From: Akkermansiaceae bacterium
GTDB lineage: Bacteria; Verrucomicrobiota; Verrucomicrobiia; Verrucomicrobiales; Akkermansiaceae
Length of the DNA: 64,000 bases
Assembly (NCBI GenBank): GCA_017798145.1
Contig: CP059069.1
Location: forward strand, 3,643,226 to 3,707,225
Reading direction: 5' to 3'
Below are positions 10,501 through 18,353 of the stretch, piece by piece. A model generated the notes under the pieces. That model did not search any database and was not told where the DNA came from. It saw only the letters and a program-made list of their open reading frames with translations. Every line of letters begins with the position of its first letter. Position 1 is the stretch's first letter. The position numbers and the translations under genes are program-made.

Positions 10501-10572
10501 AAGCGGGAGTGGGATGATGCGGAGAAATGGTTAACAGCCGAAGAGGCCAGATTAAACAATCCAAATCAATGA
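7522..10572 (+). CDS. large secreted protein with calcium-binding-type repeats and a C-terminal HExxH metallopeptidase-like motif
   Basis: 1016 residues beginning with a short signal peptide (MKSLFLLPFAITTLSA). Proline-rich linkers occur near residues 90-110 and 210-217. DSDGDGSPD, DTNKDGIPDG and DSDVDGIPDA at about 233-290 are thrombospondin type 3-like Asp-rich repeats expected to bind calcium. The middle has no family I recognise. Near the C-terminus DTIGHEIGHILVGEGHPD (first His about residue 946) followed by ERLMRSG looks like a metzincin-type zinc site and Met-turn, but the third His is one residue further than in the canonical HExxHxxGxxH. The stop overlaps the start of the next gene. 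Function unproven. Confidence 0.75.
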   Translation: MKSLFLLPFAITTLSATPENPLIPSTWFQEITATDGSTQQCVIFTTVPGVEYTFYHSDALETWTEIGKTYGLGHEFAAAMRETAPAPPPPDPENPPPMPPVPNSASIAIQASSGASGGTVVSWPSHDHGNAIQYLIAGNIASDWDTVPIFAASHGTHQFFITRPAGATTPPVHNPFLETKDAAMIADLEAGFADFNTAVAAAATTARNTPPPPPPAPGAMGYWRIKADWSLDSDGDGSPDHLEFALAAAQAAAGDGLVADPFNADTNKDGIPDGQQLDSDVDGIPDALDIAADDGLVAYEIVALPRYAMFVFPAATTPPIAINDRGTVLFPNKIWKGGVFQNLINDQGQIPGHQQPEHGDHGIYARAINERDQIIGSGNYFMVGDGTVPDPWFFDALFQWPSPEAIPAMVSLGANGVTTYAELTDSRYALHLDNDGNFFSHAFIWDGALAGGGPPGEDAGWKKWTLPAGGNPLASAPAAEFTKGTGPGGIVWGSEYDILGAWSESNITSPFNVDIPVRDPVNILDNGNGNPVATSASPFEQAQVFKDNKWQVSQLLADTLDIADNGTAIRKHFPEGELPPAILLNGKWTSIARAAPGIPERWKTSPVAQLSDTSPGGWILAHDRPADTNPPDNVSAALLPIRIKGRSTNSANVIVEKAVGVDAFSIGSSDPATSDDNIDHVQDRIWIMAPRGSYSKEIVIDAPIHETAPLTLSAEGITFGGQPEGTVTAPGQSLMIRAAPLTDTGSEILLDLKMGDNTSVSKPVGFKVMKYRKLKVTLWLITSDQNPPNTSPNDPNYKPLRAPDFQPTKELLDNYLNDLFTPQLNVEFDCKIEENTVRFDTATGAAYGAPPNALNAPTATNGHLDTQADLSIEFDSIRAAGHDDDASINLYVVGGATYLFMRGWFPDKNQFYFNFADGLSNIPTRTCVIANGLRNTDADFLDTIGHEIGHILVGEGHPDLGDNLSPLPGTNHGERLMRSGTKKKTGNSLGLLVKREWDDAEKWLTAEEARLNNPNQ

Positions 10573-11414
10573 GAGTAATCAGCATAGCCTTCGCACTTAT
10601 TCTGGCTGTGACCCCAAGCAGTTTTGCTAGTGATTACTACCAAGACTCGGTGAAATTCCACCGTGAATGGGAAGATGCTGGTTCGACATGGCTTGAACGG
10701 TGGTCAGCTATGGAACGTCGCTCCTCCAATATGAGCAATGAGGAAAAGATCAGGCGCTTTTCGGGAATATTAGACGCGCCAGTAGAGACATATGGCACTG
10801 AGGAGGCAGATATCTATTACAAGATCCAAACCATGCTATTGGAGACACCAGGCCATGCCACCTACTACCTAGATAGGTGGAAGGAGAACCCCCACCATCC
10901 GGAAACCCGGTTCATGTTCCAGTATTTTCGCAACCTCCCCAGTCCGGAAACCATCGGCGTCCTCGGCGAGCTGCTCGCGGATGAAAGCCCGCGTCCAAAG
11001 CTCGCTGACGACGCCTCAAATGTGGAAGCAGTCATGACAGCATACCCAAATTGTGACAAGGCGGTGGAAGTCCTTTCCGTGCTCTTGGAAAACCCGCCAA
11101 CAGAAAAAGGCCATTACAACTTCCCCACCGACCTGGTGATCTGGCAGCAATGGTATGAGCGGGTGAAGTCGGGTAGGGAAACTTTCCGCCTCGTCGGCGA
11201 TCCGGTGGACTACACTCTGCGCGGCCCGTCGAAGCGCGGGGCCGTGACACCCGGCCCGAGGGACGGGAAGCGGAATGCCGGGACTGGCGCGGAAGCACCT
11301 TCTCCCGACAAGGCGCAGGCCGAAAATTCCGGGTATCTTCCCTACCTGATCGGCGGACTTTTCCTTCTTGCTGGGGTTTTCATCTACCTGCGAACCAGGT
11401 GGAATCCAGCCTGA
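10569..11414 (+). CDS. membrane-anchored exported protein of unknown function, coupled to the metallopeptidase-like gene
   Basis: 281 residues from the ATG at 10569, which overlaps the preceding stop (ATGA), so translation is probably coupled. Residues 1-19 form a signal peptide (MRVISIAFALILAVTPSSFA). The body is helical and charged with HEAT-like character around 85-170 (LPSPETIGVLGELLADESP), followed by a Gly/Pro/Lys-rich linker. A transmembrane helix lies near the end (YLPYLIGGLFLLAGVFIYL) with RTRW on the inner side. The layout suggests a periplasmic domain tethered by its C-terminus. No family recognised; partnership with the upstream secreted protein is inferred from the overlap. Confidence 0.75.
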   Translation: MRVISIAFALILAVTPSSFASDYYQDSVKFHREWEDAGSTWLERWSAMERRSSNMSNEEKIRRFSGILDAPVETYGTEEADIYYKIQTMLLETPGHATYYLDRWKENPHHPETRFMFQYFRNLPSPETIGVLGELLADESPRPKLADDASNVEAVMTAYPNCDKAVEVLSVLLENPPTEKGHYNFPTDLVIWQQWYERVKSGRETFRLVGDPVDYTLRGPSKRGAVTPGPRDGKRNAGTGAEAPSPDKAQAENSGYLPYLIGGLFLLAGVFIYLRTRWNPA

Positions 11415-11431
11415 CCTGGATATATCTGTCG

Positions 11432-12226
11432 TTACAGGAAATATTTCCGCAACGCCTCCACTATACCCTGTCCGTGAGCGGCTTCTGTGACAAAGCCGCC
11501 GCGCGAGGCGACGAGATCGCGGATTGCGCCGACGGCGTTGGCCGGGCAGGCGGCGAAGCCGGAGTGCTCCACCGAAAGCATCTCGATGTCGTTGTGGCTG
11601 TCTCCGGCGGCGAAGGTTTTGGAGGTATCCAAGCCGTAGAGGCGGGCGACTTCCGATAATGTACTGCCTTTCTGGTAGTTCTTATGTCCGAAACGGAGAT
11701 AGATCGAGTTCCGTTGCCAGCCGAGATCCGGCACGGCGGCGATCATTGGTGTGATCCTTTCCACGATCCACTCCATCTCCTCCTCGGTGCGCGAGATCAG
11801 GCCGGCTGGCTCGCCGTCCATCTCGATGTATTGGGCTCCGGTGTGCTCCTCCACTTCCTTGCGGACGGCTTTCAGTGCCTTCTTCGCCTTTTTGAAAAGC
11901 CTGTGGATCTCCTTCTCGCAGCGGTCGTTCCATTGCTTGTGGGGCGCGAAACGGCCGAACTGGTTGGGGAAATGGATCTCCCTTTCGCGCGCCACCACCC
12001 AGTCGGGAAGGAAGGGGAAATTGCTTTCGATGAAGCCCTCGACCACCTGCGGCATCGAGCGCCCGGTGTTGATCCCCCAGACGGCATTCTTGAGTTGCCG
12101 GAGATCCATGATGGTTTCGAAAAACGAGGCGGGTACAGGCGGGCTTTCTGCGGGGTCATGCAAAGTGCCGTCGAAATCGAAGGAAAGTATCAGTCCGGGC
12201 GTGGGACAGGCGTCTAAGGTTCTCAC
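11432..12226 (-). CDS. HAD-superfamily hydrolase, class IIB (sugar-phosphatase-like)
   Basis: 264 residues with HAD motif I SFDFDGTLHD (nucleophile first Asp), motif II region GINTGRS, and motif IV GDSHNDIEML, the pattern of Cof/sucrose-phosphatase-type phosphohydrolases. A class IIB cap occupies about residues 85-185. Substrate cannot be read from sequence; phosphorylated sugars are usual for the class. The gene converges on the preceding operon with 17 bp between stop codons. Confidence 0.85.
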   Translation of the reverse strand: MRTLDACPTPGLILSFDFDGTLHDPAESPPVPASFFETIMDLRQLKNAVWGINTGRSMPQVVEGFIESNFPFLPDWVVAREREIHFPNQFGRFAPHKQWNDRCEKEIHRLFKKAKKALKAVRKEVEEHTGAQYIEMDGEPAGLISRTEEEMEWIVERITPMIAAVPDLGWQRNSIYLRFGHKNYQKGSTLSEVARLYGLDTSKTFAAGDSHNDIEMLSVEHSGFAACPANAVGAIRDLVASRGGFVTEAAHGQGIVEALRKYFL

Positions 12227-12280
12227 GCGGGGAAGCTACCGCATCGCGGCGGATGGGCAAGTGCGGGGGGATGGGAACCA

Positions 12281-12310
12281 CGGATGAACGCGGATGTAAA
12301 CGGATCGGAA
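12281..12310. repeat. short tandem CGGAT decamers in the intergenic region
   Basis: Three consecutive ten-base units each starting CGGAT (CGGATGAACG, CGGATGTAAA, CGGATCGGAA) lie upstream of the HAD gene. They read as a decayed tandem repeat. No open frame or promoter could be assigned in the surrounding 160 bp. Confidence 0.5.
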
Positions 12311-12362
12311 TCCGTTAACAGCAATTCCGGCAGCCGCTTGATTGGAATGCGGAGCGGAGAAA

Positions 12363-12394
12363 AGCCGGTCACAGACGCGGCTCTCCATCAGCGC
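12363..12394. repeat. dispersed 32-bp repeat, copy 1, at the 3' end of the PEP-CTERM gene
   Basis: This stretch matches 13271-13302 at 28 of 32 positions by eye (AGCCGGTC.CAG.CGCGG core followed by CTCCATCAG). On the minus strand it begins just inside the last codons of the gene and contains its TGA stop. Confidence 0.6.
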
Positions 12395-13125
12395 CTGCGG
12401 CGGACGAGGAACCCAAGGATCGAAAGCCCGAGCAACATGGCACCGGAGGGCTCCGGGATTACGGAAAGGGTCAATGCGTTCAGAATCACGGCGCCCGAGG
12501 TTCCGGGGGAAATCGGACTGGAAGTCGCATTGATGGCCTGGGTGGTTCCCGAGGCGGTGAAGGTTCCGATGAAGTATTGCTTGGTGATCTGAGCCACCTC
12601 GGCTGTGAGGTTGCCGTTCCCGTCATTGAACCGGATTGACCTGCGGTCCCCGATATTGGCGCGAGAGTCGGAGGTGAAAAGCTGGACGGAATACTTCACC
12701 CCGTTTGTCAGCCCGGAAAGGGTGAAAGTGGCGCTGGCGCCTGGCGCAGCAACACCCGGGCCGTGTGCAAAGCTATCCATGACCTGGCTGAAATCGGCAT
12801 CGGTCGGCGTGCCGTCCCAGATGGTGCTGAGGGGGGCGATGCCTTGGTTGTTCCAGCCCGATGTCATGGTCAGCGTGACGCCGTTGCTCGTGATCGCACC
12901 GGATGCCGTGCTGGCGAAGGTGACCGTTTGCGGGTTGACGGTGGTGGTCACAGCCCAATTTGTGGTGGTATTCGATAGGTTGAATGCCGATGACACGTTC
13001 GCTTGGATGACGTTCTCATTGGTGATGGTTCCCTGGGATGTCCATGTGATCGTGGCGGCATGAGCCAGCGGGCAAGAAGCGACGAAGATGCCGACAAGGG
13101 CGGATAGGCTGTGTTTTGCTTTCAT
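12388..13125 (-). CDS. PEP-CTERM sorting-domain surface protein
   Basis: 245 residues. A signal peptide (about residues 1-23, ending AHA) leads a Ser/Thr-rich beta-type domain with many TxT and NxT stretches, suitable for export and glycosylation. The C-terminus is a textbook PEP-CTERM anchor: VIPEPSGAMLLGLSILGFL then a basic RRRR tail. Such proteins are processed by an exosortase and end up at the cell surface or in extracellular material. The exosortase is not in the window. The ligand or structural role is unknown. Confidence 0.88.
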   Translation of the reverse strand: MKAKHSLSALVGIFVASCPLAHAATITWTSQGTITNENVIQANVSSAFNLSNTTTNWAVTTTVNPQTVTFASTASGAITSNGVTLTMTSGWNNQGIAPLSTIWDGTPTDADFSQVMDSFAHGPGVAAPGASATFTLSGLTNGVKYSVQLFTSDSRANIGDRRSIRFNDGNGNLTAEVAQITKQYFIGTFTASGTTQAINATSSPISPGTSGAVILNALTLSVIPEPSGAMLLGLSILGFLVRRRR

Positions 13126-13270
13126 GGAATATTATGATGTCTGACATGGGAAATATGAGAATCACCGAAGGCTGCGACAAGAAAAATTGCGCGCAGTAGG
13201 TATCACTTGGCATGAGGAAGGCCGGGATTCCGAGCAGGCTAATTCTTATGCATGGCTCCCAGAGCAAGGA

Positions 13271-13302
13271 AGCCGGTCGCAGGCGCGGCGCTCCATCAGT
13301 GC
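13271..13302. repeat. dispersed 32-bp repeat, copy 2, at the 3' end of hisF
   Basis: Second copy of the element at 12363-12394 with four mismatches. As in copy 1, the stop codon of a minus-strand gene (hisF) lies within it, so each element covers the last base pairs of the gene and the sequence just after it. Confidence 0.6.
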
Positions 13303-14066
13303 TTGAAGCTCGGGCGGACGGGGACGCCGTTTTTCGCGAAATGCTCCTTCGCCTCACCTACCGTGTGCATGCCGAAGTGAAAGATGGAGGCAGCGAGGAC
13401 TGCGTCGGCTTTCCCTTTCTCCAAGACCTCCACCATGTGATCGAGGTTCCCCGCGCCGCCTGAGGCGATGACGGGGATGCCGATGGCGGAGGAGATGGCG
13501 GCGGTGAGTTCGCAATCGTATCCGGCCTGGGTGCCATCCGCGTCCATGGAGGTGAGCAGGATCTCGCCCGCGCCGCGCCTCCAGACTTCCTTGGCCCACT
13601 CGACGGCGTCGAGGCCGACGGGAGTGCGGCCGCCGTGGGTGTAGACGCCCCATTTTCCGGGGCCCTCGCGTTTCGCATCGATGGCTACGACGATGCATTG
13701 GTTTCCGAAAGCCTTTGCGCCTTCATCGACGAGGCCGGGGTTGTTGACGGCGGCGGTGTTGATCCCGACCTTGTCCGCCCCGGCGAGGAGCATGGTGCGC
13801 ATGTTGTCCACGGAGCGGATCCCGCCGCCGACGGTGAGGGGGATGAAACATTTCTCCGCCGTGCGGCGGACGACATCGACCATGGTGTCACGCGCGTCCG
13901 AGGATGCGGTGATGTCCAGGAAAACGAGTTCGTCGGCCTCCTGCTCGTTGTAGGCGATGGCGCACTCCACGGGATCGCCCGCGTCGATGAGATCGACGAA
14001 GTTGACGCCCTTGACGACGCGGCCGTTGGTGACATCGAGGCAGGGGATGATTCGTTTTGCGAGCAC
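13296..14066 (-). CDS. hisF: imidazole glycerol phosphate synthase cyclase subunit
   Basis: 256 residues, the normal HisF length. A TIM barrel that with HisH turns PRFAR plus ammonia into IGP and AICAR in histidine synthesis. The N-terminal [18 protein letters not shown] carries the first catalytic Asp, AIDAKREG the second (about residue 130), and the phosphate-binding GGI and SGGAGN loops are present. hisH and the rest of the his genes are not adjacent. Confidence 0.96.
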   Translation of the reverse strand: MLAKRIIPCLDVTNGRVVKGVNFVDLIDAGDPVECAIAYNEQEADELVFLDITASSDARDTMVDVVRRTAEKCFIPLTVGGGIRSVDNMRTMLLAGADKVGINTAAVNNPGLVDEGAKAFGNQCIVVAIDAKREGPGKWGVYTHGGRTPVGLDAVEWAKEVWRRGAGEILLTSMDADGTQAGYDCELTAAISSAIGIPVIASGGAGNLDHMVEVLEKGKADAVLAASIFHFGMHTVGEAKEHFAKNGVPVRPSFKH

Positions 14067-14147
14067 GCGGGGAACTTCAATTTTTAAACTTCAAACTTCA
14101 ATGAAGAAAGGGCTTCCGGGATTTTCTTTTCCCGAGCGTGTATTTTT

Positions 14148-14462
14148 TCACTCCAGGTGGAACACCCGCCGGAGATCGCCGCAGGCGGGGGAGTTGTCCG
14201 GGTTTGTTTCCATGAGTGGAGCCATGTGGCTCCACCATTTTTTCACGATGGGATGGTGCGGGAGTCCTGATGCACCGTGGCCGGCTGCGCGTTTCTGGAT
14301 GGCGAAGAGGGTGAGCGTTTCCTCATCGAGAAAGATCGAGTAATCGGAGATGCCCGCCTCCCGGATCGCCTCCGAAAGCTCGGGCCAGATCTCGTTGTGG
14401 CGCTTCTCATACTCGGCCACGCTGCCGGGCTTGAGCTTCATGGTGAAGGCGTGTGTTTCCAT
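14148..14462 (-). CDS. rhaM: L-rhamnose mutarotase
   Basis: 104 residues of the RhaM/YiiL family, interconverting alpha- and beta-L-rhamnose. MKLKPGSVAEYEKRHNEIWPE contains the conserved active-site His, and the paired Trp (KWW) and the middle DYSIFLDEETLTLFA are typical. The ATG overlaps the TAA stop of the rhamnosidase gene (TAATG), indicating one operon and coupled translation: the glycosidase would release rhamnose that this enzyme prepares for catabolism. The preceding frame extension is unlike protein, so the overlapping ATG at 14462 is the start. Confidence 0.92.
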   Translation of the reverse strand: METHAFTMKLKPGSVAEYEKRHNEIWPELSEAIREAGISDYSIFLDEETLTLFAIQKRAAGHGASGLPHHPIVKKWWSHMAPLMETNPDNSPACGDLRRVFHLE

Positions 14463-16234
14463 TATTTCACTTCGATGGTCGCGGTTCCGGAAATTTCGTC
14501 TTTCAGCACCCAACGCGAGTTTTCCAGTGTGGCTTCCGCTTTTTTCCCGCCGATGAAAACCCCGGTCGATCCTGCTGCTGCCGGGAGATCCACTTTTGCG
14601 GCCATTCCCTCAGGGAGGGTAATGGAGATGGAGAAAGTTGCTGCCTTTTTCCAATCCACGGTGATGGCTCCGCGTGGTGTCGGCACCTTGCCCTTGGCAT
14701 ACTCCAGATAGCCGGGGTTCGGGCTGATGTGCGCCTTTTCCCAGCCGGGGATGAGGGGGCGGACGCCGAGGGTGAAGCGGGGCAGGAGGTTTGCGGGAGC
14801 AGCGCCCCATGCGTGGTTCCAGTCCTGGTTCGGCTTGTATTTCTGATCCCATGCCTCGTAGGTGATCGTGGTTCCGGTGTTGAGCATGTGCTTCCAGCTG
14901 CGGTCGCCATCGGCGGTGATGAGCTCCATCGCCTTGTCAGCTGCGCCGTTGTTGAATAGCCCTTCTAACAGGTATTGCGCCGCATAGACCGAGCAGGCCA
15001 TGCCTTTTTTCCGCAGGAAAGCGACGACGCCATCCCGCTTGCCAGCAGGCACGAGGCCGAAGGCCAGCGGGAAGAAATTCGCATGGGCGGAGGCATGATC
15101 CGTGCCGATCCCATCCCGGTAAACCCCGCGCTTTTCGTCGAAGAGTTTCTCCTGGAAAACAGCATGCTTCTCTCCGGCCATTTTCCGAAAACCCTCAGCC
15201 TCTCCTTTTTTCCCGACGGCCTCCGCGAGATCCGCCATGTCACGAAGCGCCTTGATGTGGAATGCGTTCACCACGGTGTTGGTTTCCGTGAAAACGAACT
15301 TGTCGCGCTCGGTGTGCGGCCAATCGACGATGTCGCCCTTCTTGATCTGCGCGGCGTTGCTTTTCACCAGCCCATCATCCCCGGCGCGATCCGACAGGGT
15401 CTTTTTCTTCAGCGCCTCGTAGCGAGGTGCGAGCCATTTGCTGTCGCCAGTCCGCATCCAGTCGGCGTGCGCGATGAAGATCATGTGAGGTGCCCACTCG
15501 GTGGGCCAGGTCGCATAGTTCATCAGGTAATCATAGGTACGACGGGCGAAGCCGGTGTCGTCCGACGTATAGTAATGGCTGAGCTGGTTCAGGTAGGAGT
15601 CCGCCTCGTAGGGGATGCGCTCGCGGTCGCCATCGACATAGACGCCGGCGAAGGCGGTGGCCTTGATCGTGTATTTGCAGAGATCCCAGATGCGGTTGAG
15701 CGTCTCGTCCGAGGAGGAAAAGGAAGAGGCTTCCTCATCCCAGTCCGCAGGGAATGCGGCGCGGCGGACGATCTGGTCCGCATTCAAGCCACCCGGCAAC
15801 CCCTCGATCTCGACCCACCTGAAAGGCAGGATAACGCCCCACTCCGGCGGGGTGAGGATGGCGGGCGGGGTTTTCCCATCGCCCTGCTGGGTGTTCCGGG
15901 CATCTGCGGGCGGCGCAATGATGACGGGATCCGTTCCTGCGACATGGATCTCCGCCGTCGCATACCGGACGGTGCCGGGCGGCTTCCTGTTGATGCGCCC
16001 CTTGTCGAAATCTTCCCCAAAGTGGACTGTGACCTTGCCGCTTGCACCGTTGGGCGGTGTGAGCATCAGGTTCCCGAAGGCGACTTTTCCGAAATCGACG
16101 AGAATGATCCCGGGAGCGGGCTCGGTGATGGAGACGGGCGGCTGACCGTTCAGTTCAACCGGTGCTGCGTATGCTAGGTGCAGGCCTGCGATCAGGAATA
16201 CAACGGAGGTGAGGATTTTTTTTCGATGTGGCAT
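14462..16234 (-). CDS. secreted GH78-like alpha-L-rhamnosidase
   Basis: 590 residues with a signal peptide (about 1-24, ending YAA). After a beta-rich domain (about 25-170) comes an (alpha/alpha)6 barrel carrying the family signature YVDGDRERIPYEAD, whose acidic residues include the catalytic acid region, and WNHAWGAAPANLL near residue 500. A C-terminal beta-sandwich closes the protein. It probably cleaves terminal alpha-L-rhamnose from polysaccharides or plant glycosides in the periplasm or outside. At 590 residues it is shorter than multi-domain GH78 enzymes. The adjacent mutarotase supports rhamnose as product. Confidence 0.85.
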   Translation of the reverse strand: MPHRKKILTSVVFLIAGLHLAYAAPVELNGQPPVSITEPAPGIILVDFGKVAFGNLMLTPPNGASGKVTVHFGEDFDKGRINRKPPGTVRYATAEIHVAGTDPVIIAPPADARNTQQGDGKTPPAILTPPEWGVILPFRWVEIEGLPGGLNADQIVRRAAFPADWDEEASSFSSSDETLNRIWDLCKYTIKATAFAGVYVDGDRERIPYEADSYLNQLSHYYTSDDTGFARRTYDYLMNYATWPTEWAPHMIFIAHADWMRTGDSKWLAPRYEALKKKTLSDRAGDDGLVKSNAAQIKKGDIVDWPHTERDKFVFTETNTVVNAFHIKALRDMADLAEAVGKKGEAEGFRKMAGEKHAVFQEKLFDEKRGVYRDGIGTDHASAHANFFPLAFGLVPAGKRDGVVAFLRKKGMACSVYAAQYLLEGLFNNGAADKAMELITADGDRSWKHMLNTGTTITYEAWDQKYKPNQDWNHAWGAAPANLLPRFTLGVRPLIPGWEKAHISPNPGYLEYAKGKVPTPRGAITVDWKKAATFSISITLPEGMAAKVDLPAAAGSTGVFIGGKKAEATLENSRWVLKDEISGTATIEVK

Positions 16235-16383
16235 GTCGCCCCATGCTGGATATGTTCATGGAAAAGTCACGCAGGACTTCCGAGCAGCATCCAGAGGCAC
16301 ATAGCCATCATCATCAGGCTTCCCGTCCGGGAAAGGAAGCCATGCGGCACCCCGGTCCGCCCTCGCCATGCATGGACGATCGG

Positions 16384-17379
16384 TTAGCCCTCCGCCTCGT
16401 TCCACTCGCCGAATTGGCGGAATTTCTCGTAGCGCTCGTTGAGGAGTTGCTCGATCTTGAGGGAGCAGAGGTGGTCGAGGTGTTTGGAAATCACCTCGCG
16501 GAAGGCGATTGCGGTGGCGTGGTGGTCGTGATGGGCGCCACCGGTCGGCTCCGGCACGACGTCGTCGATGAGCTTTAGCGACATGAGGTCGGGGGCGACG
16601 AGTTTCATCGCCTCGGCGGCCTCGGGGGCGTGCTTGCGGTGTTTCCAGAGGATGGCGGCGCAGCCCTCGGGGGAGATGACGGAGTAGTAGGCGTTCTCCA
16701 TCATGATGACGCGGTCGGCGACGCCGATGCCGAGCGCGCCGCCGGAACCGCCCTCGCCGATGACGACCGCGATCACCGGAGTCCTGAGGAGCATCATCTC
16801 GCGGAGGTTGAAGGCGATGGCCTCGGCGATGTTGCGCTCTTCCGCACCGATCCCGGGAAACGCCCCGGGGGTGTCGATAAGGGCGATGACTGGCATCGAG
16901 AATTTCTCTGCGAGCTTCATCAGGCGCAGCGATTTCCGGTAGCCCTCGGGGTGGGCGGAGCCGAAGTTGCGCTTGAGGTTCTCCTTGGTGTCGCGGCCTT
17001 TCTGGTGGCCGAGCACGACGCATTTCCTGTCACCCAGCATCGCGAATCCACCGGGCATCGAGGCATCATCCCCGATGTGGCGGTCGCCATGGAGTTCGGA
17101 AAAATCCGAGAATGCCAGTGAGACGTAATCGAGCATGAACGGGCGCTGGGTGTGGCGGGCGATCTGGACGCGCTGCCACGGGGTGAGGTTTTCGTAGATC
17201 GCTGAGCGGGTTTCGGCGAGCTTGCGTTCCATCATGGCGATTTCATCCGACAAGTCGAGATCCTGCGCGCTGGACTTCGCACGGAGCCTTTCCAACTCCT
17301 TTTCAAGCTCTGCGGCGGGTTTTTCGAATTCGAGGAGTTGCATGCGTTCGCGGGAGTTGGTGGTGAGGGCGATGCGCAA
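16384..17379 (-). CDS. accA: acetyl-CoA carboxylase carboxyltransferase subunit alpha
   Basis: 331 residues, full length. Forms the carboxyltransferase with AccD, moving the carboxyl from biotin to acetyl-CoA for fatty-acid synthesis. The N-terminal coiled region (LLEFEKPAAELEKELERLR) and the crotonase-fold core with VIGEGGSGGALGIGVAD and SPEGCAAILWK are diagnostic. It follows the LysM-protein gene by 29 bp. accD is not in the window. Confidence 0.97.
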   Translation of the reverse strand: MRIALTTNSRERMQLLEFEKPAAELEKELERLRAKSSAQDLDLSDEIAMMERKLAETRSAIYENLTPWQRVQIARHTQRPFMLDYVSLAFSDFSELHGDRHIGDDASMPGGFAMLGDRKCVVLGHQKGRDTKENLKRNFGSAHPEGYRKSLRLMKLAEKFSMPVIALIDTPGAFPGIGAEERNIAEAIAFNLREMMLLRTPVIAVVIGEGGSGGALGIGVADRVIMMENAYYSVISPEGCAAILWKHRKHAPEAAEAMKLVAPDLMSLKLIDDVVPEPTGGAHHDHHATAIAFREVISKHLDHLCSLKIEQLLNERYEKFRQFGEWNEAEG

Positions 17380-17408
17380 GTCTAAATGCCCGCATCACGG
17401 GTGTGGAG

Positions 17409-18305
17409 TCATTTTTTCGGGTTGCGGATCTCCACCTCGTTGCCGGTTCGGGTGAGCAGGAAAAGCTCCTCGATGTCCGCCTCGCCGAGGAAAATCCCAA
17501 GTGGCGGGCTCTCGTCGGATTCGTCGTAGGGAAAGATCTGGAGGGGAGGGCTCTTGAGTTGGATCGATTTCGAGGTGGCGCGGTAGTTCTTTTCGGTGGG
17601 CGGGACGGCCCTGCCGTCGAGCGTGGCCCTGCGCGATGCGATCACGGTTTTGCCGGCGGAGGGCGCGGAGCCGTTGAGCTTCAGTATGGGATACTCGCAG
17701 ACAAACTTCGCCCCGTCCCAGAGGGAGACGGCCTTTCTCTGCGGCTCGATGAGGACGCGGAAATTGAGCGGCATGAGCTGGAATTCGTCGCCGGGCTGGA
17801 GATCCTTGAGGCTCATCATGCCGTTGAGGTGCATGATCATGTCGAGGGATGTGTCGCTGCGGCCTGCAATGGCGAAGTAGGAGTCGCCGCGCTTCACCTC
17901 ATACTCGGTTTTTCCCTCCGTGAAATGGCTGGCCAGGATCTCATCGAGGTTCATCTGGCCGACGATGCGGCGGGCGGTGGGGGCGGCGGGGGAGGATGGG
18001 AAGACGTTGACGATGGCGAGCAGTTTTTCGCGGCCTTCGGCGATTTTCCCCAATGCGATGAGTTCGTGGGCTTTCTGGAAGGCGCGGTCTCCAGGCTCGA
18101 AATCCGGCATCTCCGCCGCATCCAGGATTTTCGCGAAATCCTCCTCCTTGGTGACCCGCAGCACGGTGCCGGCCTCCGGGATGATCCTCTCAAAGATCCC
18201 GCCAAGCGGCTTGACGGTGATGTGGTAGGCGAGCATTCCGGTGAACGTCACCACGCCCGCAACCGCAAGGCCGGCGATGATCTTGATGATGAGCCAGATT
18301 TTCAC
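17409..18305 (-). CDS. membrane-anchored LysM protein with an L,D-transpeptidase-like domain lacking catalytic residues
   Basis: 298 residues. A single N-terminal helix (about 4-26) anchors it with the rest outside. A helical TPR-like stretch (about 70-120) precedes a LysM module (YEVKRGDSYFAIAGRSDTSLD...LQPGDEFQLMP, about 133-178). The remainder (FRVLIEPQRKAVSLWDG ... ADIEELFLLTRTGNEVEI) follows the strand pattern of YkuD/L,D-transpeptidase domains, including the closing D..EL....GN.V.I segment, but the HGT and S.GC active-site boxes are missing. Likely a peptidoglycan-binding protein without transpeptidase activity. It lies upstream of accA in the same run. Confidence 0.72.
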   Translation of the reverse strand: MKIWLIIKIIAGLAVAGVVTFTGMLAYHITVKPLGGIFERIIPEAGTVLRVTKEEDFAKILDAAEMPDFEPGDRAFQKAHELIALGKIAEGREKLLAIVNVFPSSPAAPTARRIVGQMNLDEILASHFTEGKTEYEVKRGDSYFAIAGRSDTSLDMIMHLNGMMSLKDLQPGDEFQLMPLNFRVLIEPQRKAVSLWDGAKFVCEYPILKLNGSAPSAGKTVIASRRATLDGRAVPPTEKNYRATSKSIQLKSPPLQIFPYDESDESPPLGIFLGEADIEELFLLTRTGNEVEIRNPKK

Positions 18306-18353
18306 GCGAAAAACTCAAGGTTCGGAAATTCAACCCAATGGATGCGGCCTCGC

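Noticed and set aside
16256..16369. 37-codon frame after accA (start MARADRGAAWLPFPDGK)
   Set aside because: Reads somewhat like protein but has no ribosome site, and the same frame continues as a shadow of accA; not enough support to call.
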